This document shows, in pieces, positions 26,117-35,470 of a stretch of 64,000 bases of DNA (position 1 is the stretch's first letter; each line of letters starts with the position of its first letter). Both the position numbers and the translations under genes were made by a program. The stretch comes from Oscillospiraceae bacterium (GTDB lineage Bacteria; Bacillota; Clostridia; Oscillospirales; Acutalibacteraceae): positions 1-64,000 of the forward strand of contig WRDW01000002.1 in NCBI GenBank assembly GCA_009779995.1, given 5' to 3'. Under the pieces are notes generated by a model, which was given only the letters and a program-made list of their open reading frames with translations, ran no database searches and had not been told where the DNA came from.

Positions 26117-28006
26117 ATGAAGCGTCTGCTATGCGTCCTGCTGGCCCTGGGCCTGGTGTTCTCTCTCGCGGCTTGCGGAGGAAGCCCAGTGGCGCCCGAA
26201 GAAACCACTGCGGAACCCACGACCACAATCGAAAGCGAAATAACAACTGAGCCATATATGGATGAGCCGGAAGAACCCATGCAGCCCTCCTATATCTTTA
26301 CGGATACGCATTTTTATGCTCTGACAGGGGGATTGCTGTATGCTCCGCTGGACAATCTGAGCCAAGTGAGGCGCATTCCACTGCCAGTATGTTATGGAAA
26401 CAAGTGGCTAGGGGTTCTTCGAATTGACGAGGTAAATAAAAAGTGGATTACCCTCACTGCACAAACAGGAGATAGGTATACGGAGAATGATGAAGTAGAA
26501 ATTGCTTATGTGCAAATGCGTATTGCCTTGGATACGTTCCTGTGCGAATTCCTGAGCGAAAGTGATACCCTGCCCTCTGCTGAATCCATAGCGGAAACGG
26601 AAAAGCCACCCTACAGTGATGCCGAAAATGCGTGGTTTGCCAACAACGCAAATATAGTTGACATCGTGACACTAGACGGAAAAAGCTATTGTATGGCGAA
26701 AAAGGAAGACGATGAGTATGCCGTATGCTTGTTTTCTCTTGAAAACGGCGTTATTGTAGACAATCTTATACCGAGTATTTGGATTGGAGGCATAAGAGTA
26801 ACTGGCGGTAAACTGGCGCTCTTAAATAATATGATCGTTTGGATAGATAGCAATGAGCGTGTGCTTATTCTATATGATCCTACAAGCGAAAAGGCGTTCT
26901 GCGGTTTTGACTACGAATACAGACTCGCGCAAAACGAGACGCGACCTAGACCGGACTATGAATTCACTTACTCTTACGCAAAAACCCCTACACATATCTT
27001 TGCTTCGCGAGATGGCGAACTCTATCGTATGCCACTGAACAATATCGCGAAACAGGAGAAGATTAACCTGCCGAAAAAATACGCCAATCTTGCGATAAGC
27101 GGTCTGACAGAACAATGGCTCTATGTCTCCGGCGGACGGATGGATGAGGAAGATGAACGCTATCTGCAACACGCTGTGACTTATCGGATCTCTCTAAAAA
27201 CCTTGGATGCAAAACAGGTGGGCGAAGGAGAAACAAGCGAATGGCCTCGCTATAATGTTGCGAGCAACTCACTTTTATATGTTTGCGGTCAAAACGTGGA
27301 AGCCCTGAGTTTTGACACCGGCAAGCGAGATATAGTCTTCGATTTTATTGATTATCACGGAAGTTATCTAAATGCCTGCGTCAGGGGTTGGTTCAATACG
27401 CCTGAGGGTGAAGTGGTTCTGGAAATCATGGGCGACTGGTGGGACGGCCCTATGAACTGCGTAGTTTTTGGTAAAGACAATACAGTTCGGATGCGGGACG
27501 GTTATGAGTTTTTCCGGCGTAGAAAGCAGCCGGAGCATATGCCCACCAAGGCCGAACAGGACTTGGAAAAGCGCAATGATATTGCGACCTATGTTGCCTG
27601 CGGCGAGTATATCTATTATGTACAAGAAACAGGCGAAACTGATAATTACCGCCACGTCAAGAATTTGTATCGAATGAAACTTGATGGCAGTGATAAAAAA
27701 TTACTGCGGGCAAAAACCAATATTTTCGAGTTGATGGCCGTCAATGGCAAGATCATTTGCCTGGCCAGTTTGCCCAACAACGATTTTGACCAGTTTGGTT
27801 TCTATGCCTTGGATGAAGACGGCAAAGTAGCCAAAACCATCTCCCAAGGATACGACGGAGAATGGGGAGGAAGCGGCTGGGAGCGCTTCGGCGATTTGAT
27901 TATGTTTAGTGATTATTTCCATGGATCAGCCGAGAGCACATTGTTGACCCTCTACGACCCAGCCACCACCGCCACCTTCCACGCCTACACCAAAGAAGGG
28001 AACTGA
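26117..28006 (+). CDS. AT-rich lipoprotein, hypothetical
   Basis: Lipobox MKRLLCVLLALGLVFSLAAC|GGS; 629 aa of probable beta-propeller-like repeats (inference); RBS gaggaggtg. Confidence 0.75.
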   Translation: MKRLLCVLLALGLVFSLAACGGSPVAPEETTAEPTTTIESEITTEPYMDEPEEPMQPSYIFTDTHFYALTGGLLYAPLDNLSQVRRIPLPVCYGNKWLGVLRIDEVNKKWITLTAQTGDRYTENDEVEIAYVQMRIALDTFLCEFLSESDTLPSAESIAETEKPPYSDAENAWFANNANIVDIVTLDGKSYCMAKKEDDEYAVCLFSLENGVIVDNLIPSIWIGGIRVTGGKLALLNNMIVWIDSNERVLILYDPTSEKAFCGFDYEYRLAQNETRPRPDYEFTYSYAKTPTHIFASRDGELYRMPLNNIAKQEKINLPKKYANLAISGLTEQWLYVSGGRMDEEDERYLQHAVTYRISLKTLDAKQVGEGETSEWPRYNVASNSLLYVCGQNVEALSFDTGKRDIVFDFIDYHGSYLNACVRGWFNTPEGEVVLEIMGDWWDGPMNCVVFGKDNTVRMRDGYEFFRRRKQPEHMPTKAEQDLEKRNDIATYVACGEYIYYVQETGETDNYRHVKNLYRMKLDGSDKKLLRAKTNIFELMAVNGKIICLASLPNNDFDQFGFYALDEDGKVAKTISQGYDGEWGGSGWERFGDLIMFSDYFHGSAESTLLTLYDPATTATFHAYTKEGN

Positions 28007-28011
28007 CCGAA

Positions 28012-29244
28012 ATGACCCAAGATGAAAAAATCCTGCGCCCCCTGGCCCAGGCCTATGCCCAGGCTGCCGCCGAGCCCCGCAACGCGGAGCGCCGGGCGCT
28101 GCACATCGCCTCCAACGACCTGCACATGGCCCGCCCGCTGGTGATGCTCGACGAAATCCCATGGCAGCAGATGGACATCGACGGCTCCCTGGCCTGCCGC
28201 TGCGACGACCCCGACCTCCACGGCGTGGAGTGGTGGATGCGCCGCCAGCTGTTCCAATACAGGCGCTTCCCCGGCGACATGTTCCTGCAAAATTACGTGG
28301 GCGTGGGCAAAGCAGTTCATTCTACAGGAATCGGCATGGAGGCCAAAGACAAAACAATCGCCTCCAGCCACGCCACGAACATCATCTCCCACGAATACGA
28401 GGATCAGCTCGAAGACGAAGCCGCCCTCGAACTGATTCACCTGCCCGAGCTCTTCTACGACGAGGAGGACACCCGGGAGCGCTGGAACGTCATCGGCGAG
28501 GCCATCGGCGACATCCTCCCCGTGCGCATCACCGGCGCCACCCAGTGCGGCGTCGCCAGCTGGGACGACATTTCGCGCTATCGCGGCGTTACGCCTATAT
28601 TGATGGACTTAATTGACAGACCGGAATACAGCCACAGGATTATAGAAAAAATCACTCAATGCAAGCTGGCCGATTTGGCCCAGCGGGAGGCCATGGGCCT
28701 GCTGGACGCCGACGGCCACGCCCTGCATTGCACGCCATATCTCACAGAAGACCTGCCCAAGCCCCAGGATGGGATTGTCACGCGCAAGAACATCTGGGGG
28801 CGCGGCACGGCGCAGATTTTCGGCTCCGTGAGCCGCGGGATGCACGAGGAGTTCGACCTGGAGTACCAGAAGCGCACCGTGGGCACCTGCGGCCTGGTCT
28901 ACTACGGCTGCTGCGAGCCCCTGCACAACAAGATCGACCTCGTGGAGAAAATCCCGAACCTGCGCAAAATCGGCGTCACCCCCTGGGCCGACATCGGCAT
29001 GGCCGCCGAGATCATCGGCCCGCGCTACGTGTTCTCCAGCAAGCCCAACCCCGCTTCGGTGGCCGTGCCCATTCTGAACGAGGACGCCCTGCGCCGCGAG
29101 CTCGGCGAGATTTTGAGCGCCTGCAAGCGGGGCGGCGTGCGCGGCCTGGACATCACCCTGAAGGACATCAGCACCTGCCACGGCAGGCCGGAGAATATCT
29201 TCCGTTGGGAGCAGATCGCGATGGAGATGGCGGAGGGGTGGTGA
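28012..29244 (+). CDS. UroD-like family protein
   Basis: GC-rich ORF of ~410 aa; NIWGRGTAQIFGSVSRGMHEEFDLEYQKRT ... LVYYGCCEPLHNKIDLVEKIPNLRKIGVTPWADI. Confidence 0.65.
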   Translation: MTQDEKILRPLAQAYAQAAAEPRNAERRALHIASNDLHMARPLVMLDEIPWQQMDIDGSLACRCDDPDLHGVEWWMRRQLFQYRRFPGDMFLQNYVGVGKAVHSTGIGMEAKDKTIASSHATNIISHEYEDQLEDEAALELIHLPELFYDEEDTRERWNVIGEAIGDILPVRITGATQCGVASWDDISRYRGVTPILMDLIDRPEYSHRIIEKITQCKLADLAQREAMGLLDADGHALHCTPYLTEDLPKPQDGIVTRKNIWGRGTAQIFGSVSRGMHEEFDLEYQKRTVGTCGLVYYGCCEPLHNKIDLVEKIPNLRKIGVTPWADIGMAAEIIGPRYVFSSKPNPASVAVPILNEDALRRELGEILSACKRGGVRGLDITLKDISTCHGRPENIFRWEQIAMEMAEGW

Positions 29245-29312
29245 GCGAAAGAGGCGCTGAGGCTCTGAAAATGGCTTCGAGCGCCATCAGTTGCGCTAAA
29301 AAACTTAAATTC

Positions 29313-29370
29313 CCGCATGGCCTAAAAGCTTGCGCAGGGGCTTGTTTTCACATGTGCTAATCCGACAGCA
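29313..29370 (+). repeat. direct repeat (left) flanking XRE/RHH cassette
   Basis: ccgcatggcctaaaagcttgcgcaggggcttgttttcacatgtgctaatccgacagca; imperfect copy at 29873-29930. Confidence 0.75.
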
Positions 29371-29566
29371 CAGGTTCCGGTATGCCGATTAGGGTGGCAT
29401 AACTTACTTTGTAAAAATGCGCCAATTTAACTATAAAGTCAATATTCAACCGTGTGCGGCCACTTTCGTAATAGGCATATGTGGAGCGGTCAATTTGCAG
29501 GTAGTCGGCCATTTGCTGCTGGGTTAGGTTTCTTTCTTTGCGTAATCTACGGATGGTGTCGTGCAT
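29357..29566 (-). CDS. small XRE-family HTH regulator
   Basis: MHDTIRRLRKERNLTQQQMADYLQIDRSTYAYYESGRTRLNIDFIVKLAHFYKVS. Confidence 0.9.
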   Translation of the reverse strand: MHDTIRRLRKERNLTQQQMADYLQIDRSTYAYYESGRTRLNIDFIVKLAHFYKVSYATLIGIPEPVLSD

Positions 29567-29599
29567 GGTCTTTGCCTCCTTTCCAGAGCATTATATCAC

Positions 29600-29625
29600 A
29601 TCTGCATTGCGATTGCAATGCAGAT
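29600..29625. promoter_or_regulatory. perfect inverted repeat in divergent promoter (putative XRE operator)
   Basis: ATCTGCATTGC-gatt-GCAATGCAGAT. Confidence 0.65.
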
Positions 29626-29682
29626 TTTTTGAAAATTTTAGCTCATACTATAAGCATTACAATTGTATTGCGTGGTGAGCGT

Positions 29683-29856
29683 ATGACTAACTTTAAAATC
29701 CCTTCCATCCCTCCAACAACAAACAAAACAATACGATTTCCAAACGATGTGATAGCCAGTGTAGAAGAGGCTATCAAAGGGAAGGATTGTACCTTTTCCG
29801 CGTTTGTGGTTTCGGCCGTTCGTGCTGCTTTAGAGGAAATAAAAGAAAATTTGTAG
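29683..29856 (+). CDS. small ribbon-helix-helix-like protein
   Basis: MTNFKIPSIPPTTNKTIRFPNDVIASVEEAIKGKDCTFSAFVVSAVRAALEEIKENL; divergent from the XRE gene. Confidence 0.65.
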   Translation: MTNFKIPSIPPTTNKTIRFPNDVIASVEEAIKGKDCTFSAFVVSAVRAALEEIKENL

Positions 29857-29872
29857 AGATACCTCTTCATCT

Positions 29873-29930
29873 CCGCATTGGCCTAAAAGCCAGCGCGGAG
29901 CTTGTTCTTTTATGTGCTATTCCGGCAGCA
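29873..29930 (+). repeat. direct repeat (right) flanking XRE/RHH cassette
   Basis: ccgcattggcctaaaagccagcgcggagcttgttcttttatgtgctattccggcagca. Confidence 0.75.
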
Positions 29931-29952
29931 ACAATCATTTGACCCCACCTCC

Positions 29953-29981
29953 TTGACATTTTTTAGCCTATATAGTACAAT
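29953..29981 (+). promoter_or_regulatory. sigma70-like promoter for GH4/GH38 operon
   Basis: TTGACA (29953-29958), 17 bp, TACAAT (29976-29981). Confidence 0.6.
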
Positions 29982-30022
29982 TATAAATGGATCAAGCGCA
30001 ATAAAGAACGGAGAGAACCACC

Positions 30023-31495
30023 ATGCCCAACATCACCATCACCTACATCGGCGGGGGCTCGAAGGCCTGGGCCCATGCGTATTTCGCCGACCTGCTCACC
30101 CAAAGCCAGCTCGAGGGCGAGCTGCGGCTGTATGACATCGACATCCCCGCCGCCGAGCGCAACCGGAAATTCTTCGACAAGCTCAAACAGACCAATGCCG
30201 AGAAAATCAAGAGCAGCTGGACCTGCACTGTACATGAAAACATCGACACGGCCCTGGCGGGCGCGGACTTCGTGATTATCTCGATTTTGCCCTACCAGCT
30301 GAAGAACATGTACGTGGACGTCCATTATCCCCAGAGATACGGCATCTGGCAGCCCGTGGGGGACAGCGCCGGGGCGGGGGGGTACTCCCGGGCGCTGCGC
30401 ACCACGCCGGCCTACATCTTCTTCGCGCAGAAGATCCGCGAGCACTGCCCGCAGGCCTGGGTCATCAACTACACCAACCCCATGACGCTGTGCATGAATA
30501 CTCTTTACAGAGAGTTCCCGGAGATCAAGGCATTCGGCTGCTGCCACGAGGTCTTCGGCACGCAGAATCTCATATGCCGCATCGCCGGGATGTATTTGAG
30601 CCTGTCAGCCGAAGGCAAGAAAGCGTTCATGAACGCCGATTTGAAGGCTGTCAAGGCCGAGCTTACGGCCCTGGGGAAAGATTTCAATGACATCAAGAGC
30701 CACGGCAAGTTCGGCCGACATGAAATCACGACGAACGTCCAGGGCGTCAATCACTTCACCTGGATCAACGAGGCCTCCTATCAGGGCCTGGATTTGATGC
30801 CCGTCGTCGCCGCCTACGCGAAAATGTTCGAGGAGAACGCCGTCACCTATCTCAAGGGCAAGAATCCCATACAAAAGCGTCTGCGCAACACGCACCACGT
30901 GAAGTACACTCTCTTGGAGAGATTCGGCGCGCTGGGCGCCGCGGGGGACAGGCACCTGTCCGAGTTCGTGCCGGAGCTCTTCCTGACAAGCAGGCACGTG
31001 CTCCAATACGGCTTCGAGCTCACCCCCGTGGCGGGCAGGATGCTCGTCAACAGGCTTTTGATGCTCATGACGGCGCTGGCCGCCACGCCGCTCTACAACC
31101 CGAAGATCAAGGGCTCGGGCGAGGAGGGCGTCAGGCAGATCACCGCCATCTGCGGCCTGGGCGACATCGTCACCAACGTGAACCTGCCGAACAGGGGCCA
31201 GCTGAAGAACATCGCCCAGGGCACCGCCGTGGAGACCAACGCCGCTTTCTCCCGCGACAGCGTGGTGGCGGTCGATTCCGGCGAGATGCCCCCCGCCGCC
31301 GCCGCCCTGGTGAACATCCACGCGCAGAACCAGAAAGATTTCACGGAAGCTTTCTTCAAAAAGGACAGAACCGCCCTGGAGGCCGTCTTCTGCCGCGACC
31401 CGCAGGTTGTGAGAATTGGGGTTGAGAAGGGGAAGAAGCTGTTTGCGGAAATGATTGATAAGAATAGGAAGTGCTTGGAGGATTTCTTAAAATGA
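30023..31495 (+). CDS. glycoside hydrolase family 4 (alpha-glucosidase/galactosidase-like)
   Basis: ITYIGGGSKAWAHAYFADLL, WVINYTNPMTLCMNTLY, FGCCHEVFGTQNL, VQGVNHFTWI motifs. Confidence 0.9.
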   Translation: MPNITITYIGGGSKAWAHAYFADLLTQSQLEGELRLYDIDIPAAERNRKFFDKLKQTNAEKIKSSWTCTVHENIDTALAGADFVIISILPYQLKNMYVDVHYPQRYGIWQPVGDSAGAGGYSRALRTTPAYIFFAQKIREHCPQAWVINYTNPMTLCMNTLYREFPEIKAFGCCHEVFGTQNLICRIAGMYLSLSAEGKKAFMNADLKAVKAELTALGKDFNDIKSHGKFGRHEITTNVQGVNHFTWINEASYQGLDLMPVVAAYAKMFEENAVTYLKGKNPIQKRLRNTHHVKYTLLERFGALGAAGDRHLSEFVPELFLTSRHVLQYGFELTPVAGRMLVNRLLMLMTALAATPLYNPKIKGSGEEGVRQITAICGLGDIVTNVNLPNRGQLKNIAQGTAVETNAAFSRDSVVAVDSGEMPPAAAALVNIHAQNQKDFTEAFFKKDRTALEAVFCRDPQVVRIGVEKGKKLFAEMIDKNRKCLEDFLK

Positions 31496-34400
31496 AAATC
31501 TTCACCATCGCCACCGCCCACTTGGATACCTCCTGGCTGTGGACCCTTGAGACCACCATCAAGTACCTCATCCCCAATACCATGCACAGGAATTTCAAGC
31601 TCTTCGAGGCGTTCCCCGACTACAAGTTCAACTTTGAGGGCGCATATCGTTATGAGCTCATGGAGGAGTACTACCCAGAGGATTTCCAGCGCGTGAAAGA
31701 GTACATCGCGCAGGGGAAATGGATCCCCACCGGGACCTCCTACGAGAACGGCGACGTGAACACGCCCTCCCCCGAGGCCCTGTTCCGGAGCATCCTCCTG
31801 GGCAGCGAATACTTCGAGAAAAACTTCGGCGTGCGCTGCGTGGACATCTTCCTGCCGGACTGCTTCGGCTTCGGCTATGCCCTGCCGGCCATCATGGCCC
31901 ACAGCGGGCTCTACGGCTTCACCACCTGCAAGCTCACCTGGGGCAGCGCGGCGGGCCGGCCCTTCGACATCGGCCGTTGGACGGGCGCAGGCGGCCACAC
32001 GGTGTTCGCCAGCATCAAAACCGGGCCCTACGCGGCCTCGCCGGGGAAGTTCCGGGGCGACGAGAGCTTACAGAGCAAGCTCAAAGAGAATATCGAGAAG
32101 CACGCCATGCCCTTCACCTGCCGCATGTACGGCACAGGCGACATGGGCGGCTCGCCTTCGCGCTACTCCGTCAGGCACGTGAGCCGCGAGCTGCAGGCGA
32201 ACGCCTCGAATGAGATACAGGTGCTGTCCTCGCGGGCGCGGGACGTCTTCGACGCCATCCTGAACGAGCTTACGCCGGCGCAGATCGCCGCCCTGCCGAC
32301 GCACGAGGGGGAATTCCTCCTCACCGACCACGGCGCGGGCAGCTACACCAGCAGGGCCACCGGCCACCGCTGGAACCGCCGGTGCGAGCAGCTGGCCGAC
32401 GCCGCCGAGCGCGCCCTGGCCGCCGCCGACTGGCTGGGCCTCGCCGAATACCCGGGGGAGCGCCTGACGGAGGCGTGGAAGCGCGTGCTGGCGCACCATT
32501 TCCACGACGACCTCACAGGGACGTCATTCCAGGTGTGCTACAAGCGCAACTGGAACGACTACATGCTCTCGCTGAACCAGTTCGCCGAGGAGTATGCATA
32601 CGCCAACCGCGCGCTCTCCTCGCAAATTGACACTTCGTTCGCCGCGGGCATTCCTGTCATAGTCAACAACACCCTGCAATATGCCCGCAGCGAAGCCGTC
32701 AGCGTCAAACTGCCCTTCGAGGCGCAGAGCGTCAGCGTTTTCGACAGCCGTGGCGTGGAAATCCTGGCCCAGATCTGTGATGGCACTGTGACCTTCCTGG
32801 CCGAACTGCCGGGGCTCTCCTGGAGGGCCTATGACATCCAACCAGCCCAATCGCAGCAGACAAACACGCTGAAAATCACAGAGCGCAGCCTGGAAAACGA
32901 GCATCTCATCGTCACGCTCGACGACAACGGCGATATAGCGAGCATATTCGACAAGAAGAACAGCCGGGAGGCGCTCTCGGCCCCGGTGCGCATGGCCGCC
33001 CTGCCCGACAGCTCCCCCGATTGGCCCGCCTGGGAGCTGCGCTACGGCGACGTGATGAGCGACAAAAAGCGCTATCCCTCTCAGGCAAAATTTGCGATTG
33101 CCGAGAACGGCCCGGCGCGCGCGGTGCTCGAAATCACGCGCTATTTGGGCAAGTCGAAGTTTACGCAGCGCGTGTCCCTCTATGCCGGGGCAGCCTATGT
33201 GCGCTGCGAGGACGAAGTCGACTGGCGCGAGACGGCCTCGCTGCTCAAGGCGGAGTTCCCCCTCGCTGTCTCCAACGAGAACGCCGCCTACGACATCGGC
33301 CTGGGCGTGCGCGAGCGCCCCACCAACACTGAAAAGCTCTATGAAGTGCCCCTGCAAAACTGGATGGACATCAGCGCTCCGAATGCTTCGTATGGCGTGT
33401 CGATTTTGAACGACTCCAGGTGCGGGGCCGACAAGCCCGCCGCCAGTACCCTGCGCCTGACCCTCATCCACACCCCCGCCAAGCCCTACCGCTGGGAGTC
33501 CTCCCAGCACCTGATGGACCAGGGCTTGAATCGCTTCGCGTTTGGGATTTATCCCCATTGCGAAGGCTGGCAAAATGGAACGCAAGCCGTTGCCGCGGCC
33601 TTCAACCAGCCCATGCAGGCCTTTGTGACCGAGAGCCATCCCGGCGCGCTGGGCAGCGAGTACAGCTTCGGCGCGCTGAGCGATCACAGCGTCATCCTGC
33701 GGGCCATTAAAAAAGCCGAAAATAGCAATAATCTCGTCGCGCGCTTTAACGAGGGCAGCGGCAAACCGGCCAAGAGTGTGCGCTTCACCCTGGGGGAGGG
33801 CATCGAGAACGCGATCGAAACCCTCGCCGACGAGAGATCCCTGCGCGGCGCGCATGTGGAGGACGGCGCGCTGGTCTTCGACATGAAATCCTTCGAGGTG
33901 AAGACCTTCGCCCTCACCCTGAAGAAAACGCAGCCGCCCGCCGAACAACCAAGGCAGGAGGCAATCCCGCTGCCCCATAACATGATCGCGATTACACCCA
34001 ATGGCCATTGGAATTGGAGCGATAGCTATACCATCCCAATGGAGCTATATCCGGATAAAATCACAAGCGGGGGCATACGCTTCATCACGCAAAAAGAGGG
34101 CATGAACGCCATGGCCTGCCAGGGGCAGGAAATTACACTGCCGGAGGGGGCGAAGCGTGCGCATCTGCTCATGTGCAGCCTGGACGAAGACAGAAGCGCC
34201 GATTTCATGGTGGGTGAGAGGGTTTTGAATATTACGGTGCAAGAGGCCTTCGAGGCCATCGGCGCGTGGGACATGATCGGCCTTGGCGAGACGGGACGCG
34301 TCAAGCCCGCCGCCCTCGCCTGGAACGCCACCCACACCCACGGCAAGGGCGTGCATCCCCACAGCAAAAACGGCGACATATGGGCAAAGCAGTTTTACCT

Positions 34401-34749
34401 GATCAAATACAGCATTGACCTGAACGGCGCGGCGAGCATCACCATGCCAATGGACGGCTCCCTCGCCGTCTTCGCCATGACGGCTGACTTCGACGGCGGC
34501 GTGTTCACCCCCGGCGGCCCGATGTTCGACCGCCTGGAGGCCCGCCCCTTCGACTACGAGATCGCCCCCGGCGACCTGGTGAAGGCCCGCCCCACCAAGC
34601 TGGAGCGCCTGCTGGATCTCTTCATATCCCGCGAGAGGCCCATCATCGTCAGCCTGCCGCACCTCAGCGGCGCGATGGGCATGGCGGACGTCTACGCCTT
34701 CTTCCGCCAGAAGGCGGCCAAGTGGAGGGAGAAAAAGAAAAAATCATGA
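31492..34749 (+). CDS. alpha-mannosidase-like protein (GH38 family)
   Basis: IATAHLDTSWLWTLETTIKYL, FLPDCFGFGYALPAIMAHSGL, LAHHFHDDLTGTSF; 1085 aa. Confidence 0.85.
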   Translation: MKIFTIATAHLDTSWLWTLETTIKYLIPNTMHRNFKLFEAFPDYKFNFEGAYRYELMEEYYPEDFQRVKEYIAQGKWIPTGTSYENGDVNTPSPEALFRSILLGSEYFEKNFGVRCVDIFLPDCFGFGYALPAIMAHSGLYGFTTCKLTWGSAAGRPFDIGRWTGAGGHTVFASIKTGPYAASPGKFRGDESLQSKLKENIEKHAMPFTCRMYGTGDMGGSPSRYSVRHVSRELQANASNEIQVLSSRARDVFDAILNELTPAQIAALPTHEGEFLLTDHGAGSYTSRATGHRWNRRCEQLADAAERALAAADWLGLAEYPGERLTEAWKRVLAHHFHDDLTGTSFQVCYKRNWNDYMLSLNQFAEEYAYANRALSSQIDTSFAAGIPVIVNNTLQYARSEAVSVKLPFEAQSVSVFDSRGVEILAQICDGTVTFLAELPGLSWRAYDIQPAQSQQTNTLKITERSLENEHLIVTLDDNGDIASIFDKKNSREALSAPVRMAALPDSSPDWPAWELRYGDVMSDKKRYPSQAKFAIAENGPARAVLEITRYLGKSKFTQRVSLYAGAAYVRCEDEVDWRETASLLKAEFPLAVSNENAAYDIGLGVRERPTNTEKLYEVPLQNWMDISAPNASYGVSILNDSRCGADKPAASTLRLTLIHTPAKPYRWESSQHLMDQGLNRFAFGIYPHCEGWQNGTQAVAAAFNQPMQAFVTESHPGALGSEYSFGALSDHSVILRAIKKAENSNNLVARFNEGSGKPAKSVRFTLGEGIENAIETLADERSLRGAHVEDGALVFDMKSFEVKTFALTLKKTQPPAEQPRQEAIPLPHNMIAITPNGHWNWSDSYTIPMELYPDKITSGGIRFITQKEGMNAMACQGQEITLPEGAKRAHLLMCSLDEDRSADFMVGERVLNITVQEAFEAIGAWDMIGLGETGRVKPAALAWNATHTHGKGVHPHSKNGDIWAKQFYLIKYSIDLNGAASITMPMDGSLAVFAMTADFDGGVFTPGGPMFDRLEARPFDYEIAPGDLVKARPTKLERLLDLFISRERPIIVSLPHLSGAMGMADVYAFFRQKAAKWREKKKKS

Positions 34750-35432
34750 CCATCCTGATTGCCCGCCACGGCGAATCCGTGAACAACCTGCCGGACGCCG
34801 CCCTGCATACCCTCGACCCCGGCCTGACCGACCGGGGCCTTGCGCAGGCGCGGCTGCTGGGCGAGCGCTGCGCGGGGATGCGCATTGACGCCCTGCTCTC
34901 CAGCCCGCTGCTGCGCGCCCTGCGCACCGCGCAGGAGATCTCTGTCAGAAAAGACGACATGCCCGTACAAATCCTGCACGAGCTTGTGGAAATCGGCACG
35001 GACTATGCCACGCTCACCCACGGCGAAGCGGTGAAAATCTGCCCCGCCGCATTGCCCTACGACCCCGCCCCCGGCGCGGGCGACTACGCAGACGGCTACG
35101 CCCTGGAGGTACGCGACCCCTACTATAGCCTGGCCCGTGCCTACAGGGTGATCAGCTTGATTCGCCAGAGCTGGCCCGAGGACGCCACGGTGCTGCTGGT
35201 GGGCCACGGCGCGTTCAACCAGCGCCTGATTGCCGCCGCGCTGCGCGCGGCCTTCCCGCCGGATTTCATCTTCTCCCAGGGCAACACGGGCCTGACCGCC
35301 GTGGACTACCGCCCCGGCGATACCGGCCATGAAATCACGCGCCTGGTGATGATGAACGACACCTCGCACCTGTACGGCACGCAATATGCCGGCGGCATAG
35401 CGCAGGCCGTGGCGGCGAACTGGCCGAGGTAG
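34746..35432 (+). CDS. histidine phosphatase family protein
   Basis: ILIARHGESVNNL, LSSPLLRALRTAQEI, VLLVGHGAFNQRLI. Confidence 0.88.
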   Translation: MTILIARHGESVNNLPDAALHTLDPGLTDRGLAQARLLGERCAGMRIDALLSSPLLRALRTAQEISVRKDDMPVQILHELVEIGTDYATLTHGEAVKICPAALPYDPAPGAGDYADGYALEVRDPYYSLARAYRVISLIRQSWPEDATVLLVGHGAFNQRLIAAALRAAFPPDFIFSQGNTGLTAVDYRPGDTGHEITRLVMMNDTSHLYGTQYAGGIAQAVAANWPR

Positions 35433-35470
35433 GCGCGGCCAAAAAACAAAACAAAACCCGAGGACGACAC

